Assembly (NCBI GenBank): GCA_905233835.1
Contig: CAJOGB010000002.1
Location: 1 to 40,304, forward strand
Direction of reading: 5' to 3'
From: an uncultured Lachnospiraceae bacterium
GTDB lineage: Bacteria > Bacillota > Clostridia > Lachnospirales > Lachnospiraceae
Length of the DNA: 40,304 nt
Shown: positions 31,658-39,086 of the stretch, one piece after another
Numbering within the stretch: position 1 is the first letter of the stretch
Layout: the number at the start of each line of letters is the position of its first letter
The notes under the pieces: model-generated
What the model was told of the DNA's origin: nothing
The model's input: only the letters and a program-made list of their open reading frames with translations
Database searches by the model: none
Translations under genes and position numbers: made by a program

Positions 31658-33283
31658 ATGAGAAACGAGAAACAAATTCTTGCAATCGAACATTTTACGG
31701 GACCGTGTCTTGTTATAGCGGGTCCCGGTTCGGGCAAGACGAAATGTCTGGTGGAACGGGTATGTAACCTAATCGAATCTCACCAAATTTCCCCTGAAAA
31801 AATCTTAGTTTTAACATTTACAAAAGATGCTGCAAATGAAATGAAGAATCGTTTTGTTAAGCAGTCTTCTTTTCATGGAAAAACACCGTTTTTCGGCACT
31901 TTTCATTCCTTCTTTTTCCAAATTTTAAAAGAAGAGTATCATTTTTCCAATCAGAATATTTTAAATACAAAAACCGCCGTTTCTTTGTTAAAAGAGGCAT
32001 TATCGTCCTGTCATATTCCGGAAAGCACCGTTGATTGTTTCGGAGTATTAAAGGAAATATCCGCTTGTTTGAATAAAAATATATCCGCGGATGATTTTGA
32101 ATCCCGTATGTTACAGTCCGATTTTTCTAAAGTATTTTTTTCATATCAAAGTTTGAAAGATAAGCATAACCTTATTGACTTTGACGATATGCAAAGCAAA
32201 GTGTATGATTTGTTATTAAATCATGAGGATGTGTTGGATAAATGGCAAAACAGATATTTGTTTGTATTATTGGATGAGGTACAGGATATCAATTCGTTAC
32301 AGTTTGATATTACAAATCTTTTGGTGAAAAAACATCAAAATCTATATGCGGTGGGAGATGACGATCAATCCATTTATGCCTTTCGAGGCTCTGTGCCTCG
32401 TCTTATGATGTCCTTTGAAAAAATCTATCCAAATTTAAAAACAATCGTACTTAATACGAATTACAGAAGCAAAAAACAGATTGTATCCGTAGCTTCTAAA
32501 TTTATTGAGCATAACGGATGTCGTTTTTCAAAAGAATATGAGAGCTTTTCCGATAACTTCGGAACAATAAAATATCTCCAGTTCGAGGATGAATGTGCGC
32601 AAGCCAATTATATTTCGGATGTCATTAAACTTACCAAAGGAAAAACCATCGGTATATTGTTTCGAAATAAAAAAGACGGAGATTATATCAGTCGATTTTT
32701 GGAGTGGAATCATATTCCTTATTACGCAAAGGAAAGATTTTATTATCAAAATACAAATGAGATTCTATTGGATGTAATCAACTATTTGAGCAACAAAAAA
32801 GATGACGGATATTCATTATTTGCAAGTATTAACATGTATCGAAAAGGTCTGGGATATGAGAGTTATTTAAAAAAGAAATACGAGAATGATCCAATGACTT
32901 TGGAAGTGGTGTTGTCGTATTTGGACGAACTTCAAAATGAATGTAAAAAGTTTTCAAAAAATTTAAGTGTTTCCGATGTGATTTGTCATTTGAAAAAAAT
33001 GGAAATGAAAGAATTGTATCGAACAAAAACTAAAGAGGAAACTAACGTATCTTTGTATACGTATCACGGTTCTAAAGGATTGGAGTTTGATATGGTGTTT
33101 TGCATAGATGTAAATGAGGGAATCGTTCCTTCACCTTATTGTAACGGGGATGTGGAAGAGGAAAGAAGGATGTTTTATGTGGCGATTACAAGAGCAAAAA
33201 GTGATTTATATATCAGTTGCATAAAAATAAGAGGGGGTAAAACATACAGCCCCTCTGTATTTATCAATGAAATGAAGTATTAG
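31658..33283 (+). CDS. Compact UvrD/Rep-family (SF1A) DNA helicase
   Basis: A 541-residue helicase-like protein with all SF1A motifs. Walker A is VIAGPGSGKTKCLVERV. Ia is LVLTFTKDAANEM, with FGTFHSFFFQIL after it. Walker B is VLLDEVQDINSL. III is AVGDDDQSIYAFRGSVP. IV is LNTNYRSKKQI. V is YHGSKGLEFDMVFC. VI is EERRMFYVAITRAKSDL. UvrD and PcrA are about 720-750 residues, so the 1B/2B subdomains or C-terminal tail must be reduced. ATG 31658 is chosen because MRNEKQILAIEHFTGPCLVIAG is the family N-terminus and AAAGGAG is next to it, though spacing is short. An in-frame TTG at 31616 would add 14 unlike residues. It probably acts in repair or replication. Confidence 0.92.
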   Translation: MRNEKQILAIEHFTGPCLVIAGPGSGKTKCLVERVCNLIESHQISPEKILVLTFTKDAANEMKNRFVKQSSFHGKTPFFGTFHSFFFQILKEEYHFSNQNILNTKTAVSLLKEALSSCHIPESTVDCFGVLKEISACLNKNISADDFESRMLQSDFSKVFFSYQSLKDKHNLIDFDDMQSKVYDLLLNHEDVLDKWQNRYLFVLLDEVQDINSLQFDITNLLVKKHQNLYAVGDDDQSIYAFRGSVPRLMMSFEKIYPNLKTIVLNTNYRSKKQIVSVASKFIEHNGCRFSKEYESFSDNFGTIKYLQFEDECAQANYISDVIKLTKGKTIGILFRNKKDGDYISRFLEWNHIPYYAKERFYYQNTNEILLDVINYLSNKKDDGYSLFASINMYRKGLGYESYLKKKYENDPMTLEVVLSYLDELQNECKKFSKNLSVSDVICHLKKMEMKELYRTKTKEETNVSLYTYHGSKGLEFDMVFCIDVNEGIVPSPYCNGDVEEERRMFYVAITRAKSDLYISCIKIRGGKTYSPSVFINEMKY

Positions 33284-33284
33284 A

Positions 33285-33593
33285 TTATTCTTCAACTTCG
33301 TCCTGGATTTCCTGAAAGCGTTTACCTACGCGTTCATATTCCTCATCATCCTGAATGTTGTCTAAGTACGGTTCGCCGGTTTCTTCGTTTTCAAAGTAGC
33401 GATAAATAATGACTTCGTCTTCGCGAAGGGGTTCTCCGTTTTCGTCAACCGGTAATAAAACGATGTAATCCTGATCTTCAACATCAAATATTGTAAGAAT
33501 TTCGCAGTCCAATTCGGAACCGTCATCCATTTCAAGTGTAACCATTACATCGGTATCATTTTCATCAATCGGAAATGTTTCTTCGTTTTTCAA
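33285..33593 (-). CDS. DUF1292 family protein
   Basis: A 102-residue, very acidic protein. VTLEMDDGSELDCEILTIFDVEDQDYIVLLPVDENGE then EVIIYRYFENEETGEPYLDNIQDDEEYERV is the DUF1292 (YrzB) pattern. The role is unknown. In many Firmicutes the family sits beside the Holliday-junction resolvase gene and mltG, which are absent here. Its start is TTG with an AAGGAG site 8 bases upstream, and a clear minus-strand promoter is present. Its stop codon is one base from the stop of the convergent helicase gene, with no terminator hairpin between them. Confidence 0.9.
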   Translation of the reverse strand: MKNEETFPIDENDTDVMVTLEMDDGSELDCEILTIFDVEDQDYIVLLPVDENGEPLREDEVIIYRYFENEETGEPYLDNIQDDEEYERVGKRFQEIQDEVEE

Positions 33594-33622
33594 TTTGATT
33601 CTCCTTCTTAAAATTTTTCATC

Positions 33623-33651
33623 ATTATATAAAAACCATGGAATAAAAGCAA
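33623..33651 (-). promoter_or_regulatory. Promoter of the DUF1292 gene
   Basis: Read on the minus strand: TTGCTT (33651-33646), 17-base spacer, TATAAT (33628-33623), ending 30 bases before the start codon. Confidence 0.8.
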
Positions 33652-33679
33652 TGAAAAACAAAAAAGATTCTATGAAAAA

Positions 33680-33709
33680 TTGCCTATAATTCAAGAAATA
33701 TGCTATAAT
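33680..33709 (+). promoter_or_regulatory. Promoter of the GH13-like gene
   Basis: TTGCCT (33680-33685), 18-base spacer, TATAAT (33704-33709) preceded by TGC (extended -10), 50 bases before the ATG. It is back-to-back with the DUF1292 promoter. Confidence 0.75.
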
Positions 33710-33759
33710 TTATTGGATTTTTACGAATCGCTAAAAGGGAAAGATGAGAGGAAATAAAC

Positions 33760-35607
33760 ATGTCACTATCCGTTAAAATCGGTGACTTTTTTGAATACGG
33801 TGCCATCATCAAAGGAAAAGATGTTACCTTTACGTTTGCTACCGATAAATTAAAAGATGCATCGGTTTTACTATTTGACGTAAATACGAAAAAATTGGCT
33901 CATGAGATTAAACTTCCCAAGGAATTTTCTGTTGGAAAAGTCTATTCTGTCTGCGTGTCCGGCTTAAAATGGCAGTCTCTTTGTTATCTTTTAAAATCCG
34001 ATAAAAAGATTTATTTAGATCCTCATGCAAAGGTGATTGTTGGCCGCGAAGTATGGATGGATGAGAAACGCTTTGAATCCGAATATAAAGTTTACGGCGG
34101 ATTTGTAGAGGAGTCCTATAATTGGAAGACACAAAAACCTTTGATTTCCTCCGATAAAATGATTCTTTATAAGTTACATATGCGTGGCTTTACCATGGAT
34201 CATCATTTACCCAAAACCAAAAAAGGAAATTATAAGGGAATTATCTCTTTACTTCCACAGTTAAAAGACTTGGGTGTTTCCTCATTGGAATTTTTGCCTT
34301 TTTATGAGTTTGAAGAAATGCGTTTCAAATCCGAGACAAAGCTTTCTTCCAAGAAGGCAAAGGAAGTCTTTTATCCTGCGTACGGTACCAATTATTGGGG
34401 ATACGGGGAAGGAAATTATTTTGCTCCGAAAGCATCTTATTTTGGCGGTAATGATGTGGTTATTCATGCAAAAGAAATGATTGATGCCATCCATGGAGCG
34501 TCCATGGAAGTGATTATGGAAATCTCTTTTTCAAATGAGCATGGAGCCGAGTTTATTAATTCGGTTTTGGAATATTGGGTAAGAGAGTATCATGTGGACG
34601 GATTTCATTTGCTTGGTGCGGCTCTCCCAGTGGAGCGCGTTGCTCAAAATCCTTATTTGGCTGATACAAAACTATTTTATGACAACTTTTCTTATGATGT
34701 TTTAAGTGCAGAAGATGATAAAAAGCATTTGTTTGTTTACAACGATGATTTTACATATCCCCTTCGAAGACTTCAGCATCATATGGACGGAAATATTTCC
34801 GATTTTGCGGATCAAATGCGCAGACAGGGAGAACATTTCGGATTTGTAAATTATGCGGCGTCCAACAGTGGCTTTTGTCTGTGGGATGTGTACAGCTACG
34901 GTGAAAAGCATAACCAGGACAACGGCGAAGACAATACGGACGGAAGTAATTACAACTGTTCACATAATCACGGTTTTGAAGGCCCCACAAAGAAATCGTC
35001 CATTAATAAGATTCGTTTGATGAATGCCAGATGTGCAATCACATCGGCTCTTTTGTCACAGTCTGTTCCCTTGATTTTATCCGGGGATGAGATTAACAAT
35101 TCCCAGTCCGGAAACAATAACCCTTATTGCCAGGACAATGAAATCGGTTGGGTGAATTTTTCCAATAAAAAAGTATCGGCGAAAAAGTTTAGAGATTATG
35201 TGAAGGCTGTGATTCGTTTCCGAAAAGAACATGATATCTTAACCAAAGATACTCCCATGGCGTTAAATGACTATAAGCACGTGGGAATTCCGGATTTATC
35301 TTATCACGGAAGAGAACCTTGGATTATGGGAATCGGTGCTGAGAAAAAGGCAATCGGCATCTATTACAGCGGACAGTATTCCAAGTCTAAGAATAAAGAG
35401 GACGTAATGCTTCTTTACAATTTTTATTATGATAAAGAAGAATTTGCGGCACCGAAATTACCGGGAAAGAAAAAGTGGTATTTTGTAACCAATACCGCAG
35501 ATGATGTTTTTGCTCCCGCAAAAGAACCGCTTGTTGATCAGACAAAAGTTTTGGTTCCCGGCGGAACGGTTACAATTTTGGTTGGAAAGGAAGTTTCTGA
35601 TGAATAG
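33760..35607 (+). CDS. GlgX/isoamylase-like GH13 protein, predicted catalytically inactive
   Basis: A 615-residue protein with the architecture of glycogen-debranching GH13 enzymes: an N-terminal beta domain (about 1-125), a TIM-barrel region (about 130-480) and a C-terminal beta domain. Conserved non-catalytic stretches are LYKLHMRGFT, NYWGYGEGNYFAPKASYF, EYWVREYHVDGF, YGEKHNQDNGEDNTDG and LLSQSVPLILSGDE. The catalytic regions are changed. Region I DxxxNH becomes EISFSN (254-259). Region II GFRFD becomes GFHLL, so the nucleophile Asp is Leu285. The region III acid Glu aligns with Tyr327. Region IV HD becomes Asn369-Ser370. Hydrolysis is therefore unlikely; glycan binding or regulation is possible. 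Its last 8 bases overlap the DUF5662 gene. Confidence 0.85.
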   Translation: MSLSVKIGDFFEYGAIIKGKDVTFTFATDKLKDASVLLFDVNTKKLAHEIKLPKEFSVGKVYSVCVSGLKWQSLCYLLKSDKKIYLDPHAKVIVGREVWMDEKRFESEYKVYGGFVEESYNWKTQKPLISSDKMILYKLHMRGFTMDHHLPKTKKGNYKGIISLLPQLKDLGVSSLEFLPFYEFEEMRFKSETKLSSKKAKEVFYPAYGTNYWGYGEGNYFAPKASYFGGNDVVIHAKEMIDAIHGASMEVIMEISFSNEHGAEFINSVLEYWVREYHVDGFHLLGAALPVERVAQNPYLADTKLFYDNFSYDVLSAEDDKKHLFVYNDDFTYPLRRLQHHMDGNISDFADQMRRQGEHFGFVNYAASNSGFCLWDVYSYGEKHNQDNGEDNTDGSNYNCSHNHGFEGPTKKSSINKIRLMNARCAITSALLSQSVPLILSGDEINNSQSGNNNPYCQDNEIGWVNFSNKKVSAKKFRDYVKAVIRFRKEHDILTKDTPMALNDYKHVGIPDLSYHGREPWIMGIGAEKKAIGIYYSGQYSKSKNKEDVMLLYNFYYDKEEFAAPKLPGKKKWYFVTNTADDVFAPAKEPLVDQTKVLVPGGTVTILVGKEVSDE

Positions 35608-36139
35608 CTTCTTTGGACACTTAAAGACAATCAATCATCACAAACGATTGGTGATGGAGGGATGTTTTCAGGTCGGACTTTATAAGCAGGGACTTTTACA
35701 CGATTTATCAAAGTATTCCCCTACGGAGTTTTTCGTTGGTGTAAAGTATTTTCAAGGGGACAGAAGTCCGAACAACGCGGAACGGGAGGATAAAGGCGTT
35801 TCTCTCGCGTGGCTGCATCATAAGGGAAGAAATAAACACCATATGGAATATTGGATTGACTATTCTCAAAAGAAAGACGGTCGAATGGTAGGTATGGATA
35901 TGCCTGCGAAATATGTGGTGGAGATGTTTATCGATCGTGTGGCCGCATGTAAGACATATCAAAAAGATAAGTATACGGACAGAAGTCCGTTGGAATATTA
36001 TAAAAGAGGTTTCGATCATTATTTGATTCACCCAAACACACAGGCTTTGTTGGAAGAAATGCTTACCATGCTTGCCGAAAAGGGAGAAAAGGAAACCTAT
36101 TTATATATTCGAAAGAATATTTTGCATAATAAAAAATAA
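35600..36139 (+). CDS. DUF5662 family protein, HD-like
   Basis: A 179-residue protein. The segments GLLHDLSKYSPTEFF, AWLHHKGRNKHHMEYW and MPAKYVVEMFIDRVAAC show a His/Asp pattern like metal-binding HD hydrolases. From memory this is DUF5662, whose function is unknown. The ATG at 35600 is chosen because GGAAAGGAAG lies just upstream and the conserved part starts there (MNSFFGHLKTINHHKRLV). Upstream in-frame starts would run deep inside the GH13-like gene. It overlaps that gene by 8 bases, and trpS follows after 15 bases. Confidence 0.85.
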   Translation: MNSFFGHLKTINHHKRLVMEGCFQVGLYKQGLLHDLSKYSPTEFFVGVKYFQGDRSPNNAEREDKGVSLAWLHHKGRNKHHMEYWIDYSQKKDGRMVGMDMPAKYVVEMFIDRVAACKTYQKDKYTDRSPLEYYKRGFDHYLIHPNTQALLEEMLTMLAEKGEKETYLYIRKNILHNKK

Positions 36140-36154
36140 AGTTGAGGATGAATT

Positions 36155-37162
36155 ATGGAAAAGGAAAAGAAGATTTTATATAGCGGAATGCAGGCAACAT
36201 CAACGCTGACCTTAGGAAATTATTTGGGAGCGTTAAAAAACTGGGTGAATATTCACGAGGATTATGACTGCTTTTTCGGTGTTATGGATTTGCATAGCCT
36301 AACAGTGAGACAGGAACCGGCAGAATTTCGAAAGAATGCCAGAAGCATCTATGCTTTATATGTTGCGGCAGGACTAGATCCGGAGAAGAACTGTGTTTAT
36401 TACCAGTCTCATGTGCCGACCCATGCACAGCTTGCGTGGATTTTAAACTGCTTTACTTATATGGGCGAATTAAACCGTATGACTCAGTTTAAAGATAAAT
36501 CCTCTAAGCATGCGGACAATATCAATGCAGGTCTCTTTACCTATCCGGTTTTAATGGCTGCGGATATTTTATTATATCAGGCAGATGTGGTACCCATCGG
36601 TAAAGACCAGATGCAGCATTTGGAAATCACCAGAGATATTGCAGAGCGTTTCAATAATATTTACGGTGATGTATTTACCATTCCAGAACCTTATCTCGGA
36701 AAAGCCGGAGCGAAGATTATGTCTTTGCAGGAGCCGGTAAAGAAGATGTCTAAGTCGGATGAAAACGAGAATGCAACCGTTCGTCTTTTGGATGATAAGG
36801 ATACCATCCTTCGTAAGTTTAAACGTGCGGTAACAGACTCTGAAACGGAAGTTCGTTTTGATGAAGAGAATAAACCGGGTGTTTCCAATTTGATGAGCAT
36901 TTACCGTTGTGTAACCGGAAAATCTTACGAAGAAATCGAAAAAGAGTTTTCGGGTCGCGGTTACGGTGACTTTAAGATGGCAGTGGGAGAAGCGGTAGTA
37001 GCGGAACTTGAACCCATTCAGAAACGATATGATGAACTTATGAAAGAAAAGACCTATCTTGATAAGTGCATCAAAGAAAATGATGAGAAGGCATATTATT
37101 TCTCAAATAAAACACTCCGCAAAGTCCACAAAAAAGTAGGCCTTACGGAGATGATTCGTTAA
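36155..37162 (+). CDS. trpS: Tryptophanyl-tRNA synthetase
   Basis: A 335-residue class I synthetase that charges tRNA-Trp. The N-terminal YSGMQATSTLTLGNYLGALKNW contains the HIGH-like motif (TLGN). Further segments are DLHSLTVRQEP, ILNCFTYMGELNRMTQFKDK, FTYPVLMAADILLYQADVVPIGKDQMQHLE and the KMSKS loop VKKMSKSDENENATV. The length is normal. A GAGG-containing SD precedes the ATG. The stop is 3 bases from the stop of rqcH on the other strand. No T-box leader is present, because the upstream gap is 15 bases. Confidence 0.97.
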   Translation: MEKEKKILYSGMQATSTLTLGNYLGALKNWVNIHEDYDCFFGVMDLHSLTVRQEPAEFRKNARSIYALYVAAGLDPEKNCVYYQSHVPTHAQLAWILNCFTYMGELNRMTQFKDKSSKHADNINAGLFTYPVLMAADILLYQADVVPIGKDQMQHLEITRDIAERFNNIYGDVFTIPEPYLGKAGAKIMSLQEPVKKMSKSDENENATVRLLDDKDTILRKFKRAVTDSETEVRFDEENKPGVSNLMSIYRCVTGKSYEEIEKEFSGRGYGDFKMAVGEAVVAELEPIQKRYDELMKEKTYLDKCIKENDEKAYYFSNKTLRKVHKKVGLTEMIR

Positions 37163-37165
37163 GTA

Positions 37166-38902
37166 TTAACATAAAGTGACGTCTCTTTTTTCGGGAGACA
37201 CGATGATAGAGTAGTTGGTGTGGTAAATCACGTATCCGGGAGCCGCACCGGCTACTTTTTTTAAGTGTTTTTTCTGTGTATAGTCGATTTCGATTTTATC
37301 CTGATCCCGTCCGGTGGAATAATAACCCGCTAAGGAAGCCGCCAATTCAAATATATGATCCGGAAGTTCTTCGTTATTTGCTTTTACGATGACATGACTG
37401 CCGGGGATTGTTTTGGAATGGAACCACCAATCGTTTCCCGTTGCTATTTTAAAAGTAACTTCTTCGTTCTGATAATTGTTCTTTCCCACATAAATATGGT
37501 ATCCGTCGGAGGTAACAAAATGAAGGGGAGCGGATTTTTTGTGCTGTCCCTTTTTTGTTGCAGGGCGTTTCTTGGTAAATCCGTACTCAAATAATTCTTG
37601 ACGAATCTGGGTTAAATCTTCTTCGGATTCCGCAGTGGATAGGGAACTTAAAATCATTTCCAAATGGGAGATGGCTTTTTTTGTTTCCTCCATATAGGTA
37701 TCCAAGGCTTCTTTGGTACGCTTTAATTTGTTGTACTTTGTATAATACTTATTTGCGTTTTCCATGGCTGATAAGGTCTCATCAAGAGGTATTTCTACGT
37801 TGGTATTATCGTAGTAGTTAAGAAGAGAAACCTTTTTAATACCGGATGAAATCTGATATGCGTTTGCGGTTAAAAGTTCACCGTAAAGCTTGTACTTATC
37901 CATGGATAACGTATCTTTTAATTGTTTTTCCTGAATGAGAAGCTTCTTCCTGTTTCGATCCAATATGGTTTGAATCTGTTTACGAAGATCGTAGGAACGT
38001 TGCTCCATATTGTTCTTTAAATTTTTGGTGGCATAGAAAAACTCCAATGCTTCCGACATGGATGAAAAGGTTTTATTTTCTAATTCCTTGTAATGAGTCA
38101 AAGCAAAGGGATAAACCTCGAAAAGTTTGTTGTTTTTTAAAATCACGGTTGGTGTATAACTGTGATTTGTCATATCGTTTATAAGATTACAAAATTCTTC
38201 GTATAATTTGTCTTTTTGCCAATCGCTTAAGGATAGGACAGATACATCGGAGTCAATGTTTGCCCGATAACACAATTCTTCCGCCATTACAGGACCAAAG
38301 CCGATCAACGATGATAAAATCATCTTTTTCATAGGCAAGGGTTTCTTTAACAGGATGTTATAAAAATCCTCTTTTGTAACCGAAAATGCATCCATATGAT
38401 CTTTCTGAGCCGGCACAAAATAGGGACGATTCGGCAATACTTCACGCACCGAAGAAACAAAAGCGTTTACATGTTTAATGCTGTCTAAAATGGTGTTTTC
38501 TTCGTCGCAAAGAATAATATTTGAATGTTTTCCCATGATTTCCACATATAAGTGTTTCTTTGCGGGATCGCCCAGTTCGTTTAAGTGTTCGATTTCAAAA
38601 TCCAACACACGTTCTAAACCTACCTGCTTAACGGAGGTGATTTTACCGCTGTTTAAGTATTTTCTGAGAATCATACAAAAATTCGGCGCGGTCATGGGGC
38701 TTGTTTTATTTTCGCTTGTTAAATAGATGACCGGGAGAGATGCCAAGGAAGAGATTAACAGTCGAAAGGTTTCTCTTTCTTTGGATGCAGTAAGAATCAG
38801 TTCTTCTTTTTCCGGTTGTGCTATTTTTTTTATATGACTTTCGCTTAGCTTTTGATTCAGTTCATATGTAAGTGCATGTAAACATATTCCGTCGATTGAC
38901 AT
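37166..38902 (-). CDS. rqcH: RqcH / NEMF-family ribosome quality-control protein (Rqc2 homologue, FbpA-like)
   Basis: A 578-residue NFACT protein. In Bacillus RqcH binds stalled 50S subunits and recruits tRNA-Ala to add C-terminal alanine tails; older names call it a fibronectin-binding protein. NFACT-N spans about 1-190 (SIDGICLHALTYELNQKL, YVEIMGKHSNIIL). HhH and coiled-coil parts follow (about 280-440). The NFACT-R domain spans about 450-560 (YHIYVGKNNYQNEEVTF, DWWFHSKTIPGSHVIVKA, YTQKKHLKKVAGAAPGYVIY). The Asp-Arg pair known in NFACT-N at 97-98 reads Glu97-Arg98 here. The SD GGAGAAG and a good promoter support the start. It is divergent from yicC. Confidence 0.94.
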   Translation of the reverse strand: MSIDGICLHALTYELNQKLSESHIKKIAQPEKEELILTASKERETFRLLISSLASLPVIYLTSENKTSPMTAPNFCMILRKYLNSGKITSVKQVGLERVLDFEIEHLNELGDPAKKHLYVEIMGKHSNIILCDEENTILDSIKHVNAFVSSVREVLPNRPYFVPAQKDHMDAFSVTKEDFYNILLKKPLPMKKMILSSLIGFGPVMAEELCYRANIDSDVSVLSLSDWQKDKLYEEFCNLINDMTNHSYTPTVILKNNKLFEVYPFALTHYKELENKTFSSMSEALEFFYATKNLKNNMEQRSYDLRKQIQTILDRNRKKLLIQEKQLKDTLSMDKYKLYGELLTANAYQISSGIKKVSLLNYYDNTNVEIPLDETLSAMENANKYYTKYNKLKRTKEALDTYMEETKKAISHLEMILSSLSTAESEEDLTQIRQELFEYGFTKKRPATKKGQHKKSAPLHFVTSDGYHIYVGKNNYQNEEVTFKIATGNDWWFHSKTIPGSHVIVKANNEELPDHIFELAASLAGYYSTGRDQDKIEIDYTQKKHLKKVAGAAPGYVIYHTNYSIIVSPEKRDVTLC

Positions 38903-38944
38903 TTTTCTTCTCCAAAAAATTATTTTAAAAGTCGTGCAGCCCTT

Positions 38945-38973
38945 ATTTTACAAGGGTTTGAGGCACTTGTAAA
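38945..38973 (-). promoter_or_regulatory. Promoter of rqcH
   Basis: Read on the minus strand: TTTACA (38973-38968), 17-base spacer, TAAAAT (38950-38945). A CCCTT / AAGGG inverted repeat (38940-38956) surrounds the -10. Confidence 0.75.
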
Positions 38974-38985
38974 GGACTTTTAAAT

Positions 38986-39015
38986 TTGACAAAGCGTCCT
39001 TTTATTTACTATAAT
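38986..39015 (+). promoter_or_regulatory. Promoter of yicC-gmk
   Basis: Consensus TTGACA (38986-38991), 18-base spacer and consensus TATAAT (39010-39015), about 72 bases before the yicC ATG. Confidence 0.88.
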
Positions 39016-39065
39016 ATCAATAATTGTGATAATTGTGTCAAAAATTAGGAACAATTATCGATTTC

Positions 39066-39071
39066 AGGAGG
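39066..39071 (+). promoter_or_regulatory. SD of yicC with unusually long spacing
   Basis: AGGAGG is perfect but lies 15 bases before ATG 39087 (usual 6-9). No in-frame start codon lies between them; a TTG at 39076 is out of frame. Confidence 0.6.
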
Positions 39072-39086
39072 TTTTTTGAGACTGAT

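Noticed and set aside
33230..33256. AGAGGGG / CCCCTCT hairpin as a terminator for the helicase gene
   Set aside because: It lies inside the coding region with a 13-base loop and no following T tract.
35501..35599. Longer N-terminus for the DUF5662 protein
   Set aside because: It would overlap the GH13-like gene by over 100 bases, lacks a clear SD and adds residues unlike the family.
39033..39086. Longer N-terminus for YicC starting at a TTG
   Set aside because: It falls only 18 bases after the -10 of the promoter, and YicC proteins begin at or close to MTGFG.
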